From positions 372,001-436,000 of the forward strand of contig BQMF02000218.1 in assembly GCA_027922465.2 (NCBI GenBank): a stretch of DNA of 64,000 bases, read 5' to 3'. This document shows positions 34,987-46,900 of the stretch, piece after piece (the first letter of the stretch is position 1; every line of letters starts with the position of its first letter). Origin of the DNA: Turritopsis dohrnii. Its lineage: Eukaryota; Cnidaria; Hydrozoa; Anthoathecata; Oceaniidae. The position numbers and the translations under genes were made by a program. The notes under the pieces are model-generated. The model made no database searches. It saw nothing but the letters and a program-made list of their open reading frames with translations, and was not told where the DNA came from.

Positions 34987-37900
34987 ATGGCTACCGAAAG
35001 GATCACATTGACAGAGTTCATAAGCTTACACCAACCGCAGCTACAAGCGATAGGTTTCCCTCAAAATCTTTATAGTGAACTTCACAAAGCTTTTTACGAT
35101 GAAGAAGACAATTCCATTAAGCTGCGAAAGAACTTTGATATAAAGATATTGGCTAATTCAAGTAAGCTTGTTATCCTCTTCTTTTTTGTTGTTATGTTTT
35201 TGCTTCCCCGAGAGCTTTGCTTGGTATATCCATGCATGTATGGCTTGGAATAGGTTGGATAATACATACATTTTGTAAACTTAGTACCGTCAATCTTCCA
35301 AACTTCGGACATCCTTCCAAACTTCGGACATAAAAAAAACATACCGTCAATCGTCCTAACTTCGGACATCCTTCCAACAGTTAGGCACAACTTCTAATTA
35401 AGCTATGAAGCTTAATTTGGAGTTTCGCCTAATTTGGCTATTAATGCAAGTCTAATTAAGCTGTTAGTAGCTTAATTAAGCGTATATATTCGCTTTTTCG
35501 ATATTTTTACACTTTAAACGACCAATTCGCATCATGATAAATTCATGTTATGATGGATAGTTTCATTTTGGATCATCTGGCCACGTTTGTAGAAAAATCT
35601 AATAGGGAAAAACGAGAATTTTCTTGAAAATGTTAAGCAGCTAACTAAGCGTATTTTTATGTATATACTTTGACTATTGCGATGAACGCAACCCAATATG
35701 TACTGCTACTAATTAGCAGTTTTCTATATTCGCCTAATTTGGCGAATCAACTACTAATTTGGAGACACACCGTTTAATTTGGCGGTGAATATGTCTATGC
35801 TGTTTTTAGACTTTCGGCTACGTAGAATTTTTCAATTTTTTTTGTCAAAACACTCTTAACCATTATGTAAACACTTCACAATCGAAAAGAGCGTGCGACC
35901 AGAAAGTTTTCTATGTGTTTTTCATCTTTTAATTTTTTTTGCGCCTATTTAGGCGCTTTATGGCTTAATTAGACTGCTGACTTCTCCTAACTAAGCGTCA
36001 TCCTCTAAATTAAGCTTCATAGCTTAATTAGAAGTTGTGCCTAACTGTCCAAACTTCGGACACGCTAAATAAACAGACCTGTCTGGTAAACGAAATGTAC
36101 ATAATCAATCAAACCAAGTCACAATAAATACTAAAATATTAGATAAAGCTGATAAAATAATGTGCTCAAATGCAATAAAGTCAGCGTGAAGTGTAAAATA
36201 AGTGTGTAGAAAGTAAGTGATTTGAAAATAATGATAAACGTCATCCTCAAGGGATTGCAATAGCAATCCTGTCGAACAACTTAAAATAGTACAGTGTGTT
36301 TCGTAATGTTGGAAATGGAAATTTTAAAGTTGTTTTTTTAAATGAATATACCGAATTTCAAAATAATTTTTACATCAATGGAAAGCCATTTTCAAGCTCT
36401 TTTGGCTAGTATATTTTTGTGAAAAATGAAAAAGTGGGTTTTGAAAAAATAAGGAAAATGTCTTGGAAAAATGTAATTAAATTTTTAATGGTCGATTAAG
36501 ATGTGAATGAAAAGAAAAGATCTTTTGAAACAATGACAGCAATTTGGAAAACAATAAACAAATTTAAGCTGTGTGTTCACAAAATACGTTTAAAGCTTAC
36601 CTCCCATGAAAAAATAACTTATGTTAGAATAACGTATATTTATGTATAATTTAGGAATATGAAATTTATTTTGCAAAAAAGTTCTTCATATATCTGTTAT
36701 CTGTAATTTAAAAGTCTAGAATTTCAGCCAACATGAGCTTCGATAGGCCGCCATATTGATTTCCTGATCAAAATCAAAATTCATAATGGCCAGCAGTTTG
36801 ACGTCATGAGGTTGCTCATCGCACATGAAAACATTGAGAAATGAAAGTAAACACAGCAGAAAAATGTTTCTCAGAGATCTAAGATCGGCATAATGTTACT
36901 TTATGCTTCAACTACCCCCGTTGATAATTTTGTTTGCAGCAAACAATGCCTATAAATAAAAAAAGTATTAAAAGAAAGTGAAAATAAAATTACTTAAAGC
37001 AGAACTGATAACAAAACTAATAACAACGAAGCTAATAACAACTATGAAATAAATAATGAAAAAGTGTAAGTTTTCAATTCAAGCCTCTTACAAATTAAAA
37101 GATAAATCGACTACTGATTTAAATTCTTTGGGAAAGTTTTCACAAGGAATCTACGATGACATCGTCGATGTGGAGAAGCGCACATAAATATTCTCCAAGC
37201 TGTTGAGGGAGAATTGAGGGAGAGTTGCAAAATCTGCGTCTGCATAGATATATATTTGTGACCGTCCATGGGAAAAAAAGTACATTTCATTTTACCGGTA
37301 AAATATACCGGTATTTTTACCGCTAAAGATGTAGTATCGATATTTTTACCGGTAAAATTTTCATTATACCGGTAAACTAATTATATTATCGGTAATTACC
37401 GGTACACAAATTGATCAATACTTTTATCGGTGAATTTACCGGTAAATCTAAATCGATCCAATTTTATTGGTAAAGTGTGAACTATGGTAGTTTTTAAAAC
37501 GAGAAAAGAGCTAGCTTTAAGAGCTATTATGCCAAAGTTATCGTTTATATATGGTGTTATACGTTACCGTAGCGTAATAATTTGAAAATCATTTTACCTC
37601 CGGGATACTTAAAAGTCGTCAAAGAATTCACAGCGAATGTTCAGTAATCGAATGTTTTTAGATGAATATGCACTGCAAAGAAAATAAACGATCTTCCTAA
37701 TGTTTTCTCGTGTATATGTTTTTGTAGTAGTATGAAACCAAATTTTAACATTTAGTTCCCAGGATCTTTCGACTAAAATATTAATGCTATTGCAGTAAAG
37801 GTCTTCGAAAGGTTGTACAAGGAAAATTACGTCGGTTCCATCACTTCATGCTAACACTCTTATGCTCGACTGTTGTATGACAATGAGACTCGAACAGACA

Positions 37901-40900
37901 GAGGAACTACCATTTGGAACCTTGCCACAGGTTTTCCGACTGTCCATTATCAACATTGACTACTGCGAGAAGAGTGCGCACCCACGCAAGCTTTACAGCC
38001 AGGACATGGGAGAGTTTTGGAGCCCTGAGCTTTCAGACAATCTTCCACGTAAACCTTATGATGAAAAACTGTAGGAAACAGGTAGTATTAATGTTTAAAC
38101 GAAGGTGAGTATTTCAAAAGAGAACTTCAGCAACTCGTCAAGCCGACGTTAAAATGTTTTCATTTGTCTTTTCCCAAATTCACTCTTTATCAGAATATTA
38201 TCTGAATAAAGTTACAAAAGTCAATAAAGATCACTAAAAACGTTGCGATTATGATCCCTGAGGAAAATAAAAATAAAAGTTTTCGTCATGGGATTTACAA
38301 AAATAACTTAGTAGAATTCGAGCGGAGGGTTTTTATTATTGCCAAATTTCGAACAAACTGTTGTATCTCTTATTTTCAGCTGAATGAGAACCAGGTAACA
38401 AGTTGATTTTGATACACAAACGAATGTTACCTGTAATATATACATAAAAAGAGTATAGATTACCAAAGGGCTGTTACAAAAATTTCCCTGTTTATTATAA
38501 TAAGATTGAATAACGCAGTCATTTTAAATGGAAGATTTAAACCTATGAAGAAAAAAATCATTAATAAATTTTCGACACATCATCCTTTCTTTTAAAAGAT
38601 CTTTCAACCGTCTAATTCATGAGCAGGTGATTTGTTTTGTTTCAGAGTTTATTGACGTCAATTACTTCATCATGAATAAAAACGAAAAAGAAACACATTT
38701 GAACAACCAACGATTAGGTAATTTATGACTTGACCGGGTCTTAAAAATGGCGGAATTAGTATAAACAAACATTAACATTTTTCGAAAACATTTTATCGCT
38801 ATCGATTAGCCACTTTACCTTACGTCTGAGACGCTACCGGTAAATCACATTAGGTATTTTTTTACATTACATTACGATACCAGTAATTATCGGTAAAACG
38901 GTAAATTTAACGATAAAAAATTATAATTACCGGTAATCGTTAAAAAAATCTTAAGTTACCGGTAAAATTACCGGTAATTTGCGCATATCGGTAAAATCGA
39001 ATGTACTTTTTTTCCCATGGACAGTCACATTTAGTTGTTGACTCCTATATTAGAAAATTTGTAAGGATTTTATTACTCCTTAAAGGCTTACTGGAAGCTT
39101 AAAGAAATAGTGCCTTTATGTTACATTTGTGTTCTGAAGATATTTGAGAAAAAATTCAAAGTAAATGCTCAATATAAAATAGAATTATGCACAGAGTGTT
39201 CACGTGGCTTGGTTTGCGGAGACCTCGCTTTTTCTAACGAAACCTCATGAAAATTAACTTGTGTTCAAATATGAGAAATTGCCAACCTGATTTGTGGAGT
39301 CGTCATTCTGTGATCGACAAAAACGAAAATGACATCCCCTTTAGTTAAGTTACATAAGTGAGTAACCGAGAGTTTTTAGTCCTTGGGCTTCCATCCGTAG
39401 CGGTTGGTTCTTCCGCCCGCCGACTTGCAACTATTAGTTGACTTACCGCCGGAGATACGTATAGCATTGCTCTAACTTGCCCGAAGGCCAGTGTGCAGTC
39501 AGTCGATGGCTCCTAATGGGCTGATACGCTGCTTTTAAAGCGCATCGGAGTGATGTATTGAGATACGACATGACTGGGTCGCACTCAAAGGTACTAACCA
39601 CTACACCATCGCTGCACTAGGTTAGCAGGGTTGATGTCAAAATTTGTTAAATGTTTTTCAATCATGCACAAGCATCTTTCAAAATTTCATCAAAATTCTC
39701 ACATAATGTACAGTTTTTCAACGTTTCAATGAGCTATTAATACGCTTTCACGGGGGATTCTTTCTCCAAACATTTATCGCGAGCAACCTTCTGACGTCAC
39801 AATGGGATTTCATCCGATTGAGTTTGTAAATAAAAATGGCGTCCTCAACGAACATCATGAGGTGAATACACGAGTTAACTTTGTCGATTTTTTTCACAAC
39901 AGTGCGATTTATCAAAAAAAACTTTTAAATTGTTATATAGTTACACATTCTGAATGGTTTGAACATAACTTTTTTTTTCACGGGAGGTTATGTTTTTAAA
40001 TATCAATTTGGGAGTCTCAGCGCAAAGATAAAATTAATAAAAATTTGTATGGATTTAGCGCTTTGAAACAGTAAGCACGATGTAATTAAACTACGTGTTA
40101 ATCGACCATTAAAAATTTTTATACAAAAACCACTTTTTCATTTTTCACAAAAACATACTAGCCGAAAGAGCTTGAAAATGGCTTTCCATTGATGTAAAAA
40201 TTATTTTGAAATTAAAAAAACAGCTTTAAAATTTCCATTTCCAACATTACGAAACACACTGTATTATAGCAGACGGTTTCTACTTGTATTAACTTTTGAA
40301 ATAACTATAATATTGAATCTTTTATCTGTAACTGAATGAGAACCAGGTAACCAGAGAAGCAAGCATTGAATATCATTTAGCGAAATGTTTTGTTTACAAA
40401 TGTTTTTTTTCGAATTTTTTCTTTGATACTAATCAATTGCGTATGATGATTTTACAATACTCTTCTCTACGTAATGAGCACCTGCGTATGTTTGTATTTA
40501 TGTCCGTGGACAATTATCCATAGTGGATATTCGCCTTTAAACGCGCAGCATAATTATAAATCACGTTCGTCTCAAGGGTACAGTCAACTAATTTAAGTGT
40601 TTCATTTTTGTTAAGTTTAGTTGTGACAAGTTTCAGATTTATAGTTTAATTCACACTGCAGTATGGACTTTTACTGATGTGGTTTGTATTTTGCGGATAC
40701 GCTTTTTTTATGTCCGAAGTTTGGAAGGATGTCCGAAGTTAGGACGATAGACGGTATCCGCAAAATACAAACCACATTAGCATTTCCAAAGATTGCCGTG
40801 TAAAATCCTGACGTCATAAAAAAAATTCGAAAAATAACTCAACTTCAACAGTTATTATCTTTCTGTAGGATCGCGCTAGCCGATTCCAGTTTTTTTTATT

Positions 40901-43900
40901 GTTTTCCTTGATTTTTTGGCTTTCCGGCAATATCTAATTTGCCCAGTATGCTATTCGGTGAAATACTTAATTTACGGCTGAGAAATGATCTGATTTGCCG
41001 GTTTTCCCGCCTGTGGCCACGAAAATATTCGACCAGGAATCACTTTGATGTTCAGCGCGGTGGATTGGCTTGTTGAATTGATGTCAAACTTTGTAGATTA
41101 TGTAAAAAAGGGCTGGGAAATCCAAAAATCACCCGCAAAAGTTGTTTCCGATAGCCCTTCTATGATATTTCATTAATTTTCTGTTATATCAGTTTCAATT
41201 TTTTCGCTCAAAAAAATTTTTTTCTCTTGCGGTCCAAAAACTATCACTTCAATCCTTCCTCTTTCCAACTGTGTAATTATTTTCCTGTAAATATCACTCA
41301 ATCCAGTGAGGAAAGGCACCTCAAAGTTGGATATGTCACCCCTGATTTCAATGTTTTCCTTTTCCGAAAAAATATGAACGATTGAAGTTTCAAAATGGCA
41401 GATTTTGGTATAAATAAACATTTGACAGGAGTAAAATAAGTTGTATATTCATCACCTTTGTTTTTAAATGATCCATTATTGGATGTTTTATCATTCACAA
41501 AGCCTTTACTTTCCTTTTAAATATATAACAGTTTCTTATATGAAGATAAGGTATTTCTATTATTAATGATTATAATAAAAAATGTTGTTTCTTAATTAAT
41601 TTAATATCTTACCGAAATTAACTGTTTATTGTCTGTAGACCCAGATGTATCTTTTGTCTAATAGTCAGTTCGCCCAATGAAACACAGAAACCAATGGAAT
41701 TGGATTTTGATATTATAATACATGTTTTCATGATACGTCTTGTTTGTCGTCTCTTGATTTTACCCTGTTGCTAGGGAAAATTTGGAATAAATCTTGAAAT
41801 TCACTAGTATATTATAAGCACCACACACCATATTTACTTATTTTCTGTTTAAACAGAGTCAAAAGTTGTCAGTTGGCCTCATTTCTTGTATTGTAACTAC
41901 TTGAAATGTGCATTTTGTCTTGATTTTACCCCGTTGCTAGGGAAAAATTTGGGGTAAATCATGAAATTCACTAGAATGTATAAGCACCAAACCTCATATT
42001 TATTTATTTTCTGTTAATCAGAGTGAAAAGTTGTCAGGTGCCACTTTTCTTATATTGTAACAACTTAAAATGTGCATATTGTCTTCATTTTACCTCGTTG
42101 CTAGGGAAAATTTGGGGTAAATCTTGAAATTTACTAGTATATAAAAGCACCACACACCATTATTTACTTATTTTCTGTTTAAACAGAGTCAAAAGTTGTC
42201 AGTTATCCCATTTCTAGTATCGTAACTACTTGAAATGTGCATTTTGTCTTGATTTTACCCCGTCGCTAGGGAAAATTTGGGGTAAATCATGAAATTCACT
42301 AGAATGTATAAGCACCACACCTCATATACTTATTTTCTGTCAACCAGAGTCAAAAGTTTTCCGTTGCCCCATTTCTAGTATTGTAAACTACTTGAAATGT
42401 GCATTTTGTCTTCATTTTACCCCGTTGCTAGGGAAAATTTGGGGTAAACCTTGAAGTAATGTGTAATTTGGTTCCGCAAACTTAATGTTTCTTTGCTCCA
42501 CCTTAGTTTGAAGTAGTAAAGTATATGTTTTTTGGAGCTTCTGCCTGTAAATTCTTGTTTTAGCCCTATTTTATGTGTTGTTGCCATGGGGGAGATCCCT
42601 GTTGCTATGGATAGTATTAATAGAAAATAAATATTGCTCTTTGTAGTAAATGGTTAAGGCGGCCGCAAATCGAGACAACATTTGTGACAACATGCATTGA
42701 CAACATTTGTTGGCCAACATGTTGCCTCGATTTGCTATAGCGAGCAACATGTTGGAGAAGGAAAAAAATCGTCAAAAATGTTGGCCAACATTTTTAAACT
42801 TTTTTAAAAATGTTGGCCAACATTTTTGATGATATTTCATGTTGCTCTATGTTGCTTGCGATTTGCTATACTTTTCAACATGTTGGCCCAACATTTTGGA
42901 CAACATTTTGATATTATGATGTCTTTTCGAATGTTTTTTATACTTTTCGAATGTTTTTAATCCCATCGGACCTGTATGAAAAAAATATCAAAAGAAAATC
43001 CAAACAAGAAAGTTCAATAATTTCATTAAAATGGATGAAGCTTCGCAACGTAATAAATTTAAGTGGGACGATGAGTCAGTGGAAAAACTCATTGACTTGT
43101 ATGAGGAAAGACCTTGTCTATGGGACATTTCCGACAAAAGCTATTCAAAAAGAGATAAAAAAGAGAAGGCTTTGTCTGAAATTAAAGAAGCTATGGATAT
43201 GGATCTAAAAACCATACAAGCTAAGTGGAAATCATTACGAGCCCAATTTGGTAGAGAGCTTTCTAAGGAAAACAAAACAAAGAGTGGCCAAAGTACTGAC
43301 GAATTATTCGAGAGTTCCTGGCAATTCATGCAAAAAATGAAGTTCGTGGATCAAGTAAAGAAAACAGCCAAGAGTTTATCAACAATAAACTTTGAATCAC
43401 AGTCGATGATGGTCAACGACGAAAGTGATACTGAAGATCTGATGGATGACTCTATCGAAATGGAGGCTAATTCACAAAAACAAGTCAGCAGGAAAAGATG
43501 TATCACTCCTGCTGAAGAAAGACAGAAACAAAAGCAAAAGTTAATTGCAAAGTGTATTGATGTGTTGGATAAGCCCCAAAGCCCAAAACGCCCATTACTT
43601 GAGGATCCATTCGCTCTATACGTGTCAGAGCAACTGAAAACCTTGGACAACAAGAGTCGTTGTATTGCAGAAAAAAGAATCAACGATATCATATTTGGTT
43701 CTGGTGCTGCTCACTATTCAAAAAACAACCAATTTGTACATTCTCGACACGCTCTGTCCCCAGCCCCAATTAACCCTTATGATGTAACCCAGGGTCAATA
43801 TACTTCAATGCTTCAAGATTATAATAATTGACACGTTTTTATTATGTAACTTATAATATAGTTTATAGTATATTTTACATAATATTGTTTACATTTTATG

Positions 43901-46900
43901 TTTTTGTTATTAAACTTTTCAAAGAATAAAATGTAGTTAACTTTTAGTTTATAGTGTTTTTCATGACCGTTCCCATTGCCAATTGACACTTCCTCCTTCG
44001 CTCATGAAATATTCTGTAAAAATTTCTCTGATCACCTTAGCATTTCTTGATGCATTTTTTCCTGTCTGTTTTGGAAAAGATGTAGAAAATACCCCAAGCG
44101 GATTTACTTGCTCAGATCGCCAGGATCCTGGAACTAATTGACCATTTCTATCAACATAATCAATTAAACCAGGTGGTGTGTACACAGATTTACTATTTAT
44201 CCGGAGAAAGTTATGCAGCACCAAAGCACATGATGTTATTGTACGAGCTTTTTCTGGCGATAAATTTAAAGGTTGTTGAAAAATACGCCATTTATTAGCC
44301 ATAATACCAAAAAGGTTTTCTGAGATTCTACGCGCTCGGCTATGGCGATAATTGTAGATGCCTTTATCTTCTGTCAGCTCTTTCTGTGGATAAGGTTTCA
44401 TCATATATGGTTTCAACGCAAATGCATCGTCTCCAACAAAAACATGAGGTACTTTCGTCCACCCAAAAGGCAACACTTTGGCTTCAGGAATTCCTAAATC
44501 ACCGTCTTCAATTTTTTTCCGCAGATCAGATGCATTCCAAACGCCTGAATCATTCATACGCCCATTGCTACCTATATCTGCATAGATACATTCGTAATTT
44601 GGCCCAGCAATGGCTAATAGAATTATAGAAAATGTTTTCTTGTAATTGTAGTATTCTGACCCAGTACCAGGAGGTGGTCTTATTTGTATATGTTTGCCAT
44701 CGATTGCCCCAAGACAATTAGGAAAGTTCCACCGCGATTCAAACGTTTCAGAAATGTTCATCCATTCAGAAGAAGAAGGAAGTTTTATATAATCTTTACC
44801 AATGTATGCTACAATTGCTTTTGCTGTTGTATCAACTATATATGATATTGCCCTTTCTGATACACGGAATTGATAACATAATGATCTGAAGCTTTCACCT
44901 GTTGCAAGAAACCGAATGGTCAAAACTAGCCTTTCAGCAGGTGAGACAACACGCTGTCCTGAAACTCCCGAACTTTTTGGAGCAATATAGGGCTCAATCA
45001 ACTGTAGGATTACCTTGAAACAACTATAATCCATTCTCATCATTTCCTTATAAGATTTTGTATCTTCGATTAAGAGCTCCTGAACAAGATTAGTATACAT
45101 GCCATCCTGATTCCTCCGCTGTATCCATTTTCTCGTAGGACCCCGACTCTTTTTCTCATCATCTTCATCTATAGCCAAAGTCAACAAAATAAATGCTGCG
45201 GCTTCCCTTTCAGCCATTTTGAAAAATTGTGACGAGAAAGAGAATAAATGAAACTAATAAAATGTTGGTTTAAATGTTGGCAGAAATTTTATAGGGGTAG
45301 CAAATCGTACCAACATGTTGCCCAAAATGTTGGTGAAAATGTTGTCCTAAATGTTGTCTCGATTTGCGGCCGCCTTTATTCAAATATACGCTGAAAATAT
45401 TAAGTCCAAATTATGAAGTGTTAAAAAATTATGACAATATTCTTTAACCTTATTTTCAAGAAAAAATCCAATGTTTTGGTGCCATTAGACATATTATTAC
45501 AGTTGAAAACTATAGGGAAAATATCTAACAGAATGTCAAGAATTGCCCCAAATTTCCAATACTAAATTTCCTATAACTTCGGAACGGCTTATCGTTGAGA
45601 GGTGTATGACCCCTCATTTTTTTTCTCTTGAAAAGATCTATCCAATCAGCATAGTTTCATGGCTTTTTGACAAATTTGATTTTTTGGTCTGGAAATGCTA
45701 ACCACATAATCCATACTGCACTGTCAATTAAAATAGATCTAAAACTTCACAAAAATCAAACATTTGAATTAGTTGACTGTACGCTTGAGAGAAATGTTGC
45801 ATGCAATAACGCAGAACTGTTATAATGTGAATTGTAATTGCGTCTCTCATACCTTCCAACCTGGTACCGTCCATGTGTCTAATTACGGACAGCCTTGGTA
45901 ATTACGGACACAAAATGTAAACAAACATTCTTGTCACGAAAATGGACATGCATTCTTGCCAAGTTCACCACGTATAACTGAATAAAATGTTTTATGAAAC
46001 AGCAATCCAATAGAGAGCAATTAGCAGCAACACTTGAAGAATAATGGACCGTGAAAATCATAATGGCCTATATTTCAATACTCAGTAAAAAGTGTCCTCC
46101 CCCACTATGATTGACGTACAAAAACTTTATTTATTTGACTTATTTTATGATAATTAAATTTCTAAAAGCATGATCTAAAATCATTTTCATTCCTCAATTC
46201 ATTTTTAAACATAAGTTTTCGACCTGTCGACATTTCATGATGGAGGTGGCCATTATTATTTTTTATCCGTAAATATGGCTACCATTGTACACACGGAGCT
46301 CATAAAAATACGCATGATTCTCAAGAGAGCGCAGTCTATTTTAAATCTTTAAAGTTTAGAAAAATAAATTCTAAATGGCATATTGGTAATTTTCTGGCAT
46401 TCACATAAATTGAATTATCTCTGAAGTTTGTTTTATTACAGTTTGGTTGACAGTACGGGATGTGCCGTGTTTTTAATTTACAGACGGTTGGAATTATGTT
46501 TTGATCGATGTCCGTAATTACGAAGGCTGTCCGTAATTAGACACATAGACGGTATTACAAATGGGCGGGAGTTACTAACTAGATGAAAATAGTATCTCCG
46601 TGAGGTGCCACCATGGTGGGCGTTGTGGGAAAAACTTTAAGAATTAGCACTTCTAGATCGCCGGAAAATGGCTTTTGAGAGCTACCTCCTTTTTGTTGTC
46701 ATGTGAAAAAATCACGAAACCTATGTCTATCTTCCGAACTTGTCCCCAGCACTTCTCTTTTCTTATGAAACTTGTTGCAAGCACTGTTTCCCTTCTTTAA
46801 ATAAACCAACCTCGATCACAGCGCTTTTTGGCTTTTTTTAATACTGTATAGCACTACATGATAGGAAAGAAAAGCCAAGAAGCGCTGGGATCGAGGTTGC

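Larger units (their letters stand above)
36292..40261. mobile_element. Tc1/mariner-type element with about 170-bp inverted repeats
   Basis: Ends CAGTGTGTTTCGTAATGTTG with TA on each side (36290-36291, 40262-40263). Similarity between the two arms continues for at least 170 bases (through TACATCAATGGAAAGCCATT and TTTTTAATGGTCGATTAA). It contains a nested element (37258-39028) and a SINE (39352-39618). Without them it is under 2 kb and no transposase is recognisable, so it is non-autonomous. Confidence 0.85.
42657..45375. mobile_element. Complete autonomous PIF/Harbinger transposon, TTA duplication
   Basis: Ends AGGCGGCCGCAAATCGAGAC and its exact complement are flanked by TTA (42654-42656, 45376-45378). 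The 2.7-kb body has two convergent intact genes: a MADF DNA-binding protein (plus) and a DDE transposase (minus). Subterminal CCAACATGTTGG palindromes and AATGTTGGCCAACATTT blocks lie between the left end and the first gene, with related units at the right. Intact ends, duplication and both ORFs suggest recent insertion. Confidence 0.95.

Noticed and set aside
37862..38074. Gene inside the ACCGGTAA element
   Set aside because: A 70-codon ORF with no motif and no splice partners; probably chance.
35287..40754. A single transposon from the 35287 terminus to the 40754 terminus
   Set aside because: It would cross the 35344-47289 pair, and the inner sequences beyond the termini do not match well enough to prove pairing.
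41750..42460. CRISPR-like array
   Set aside because: Units are contiguous 164-bp tandem repeats without unique spacers, in a eukaryotic intron.
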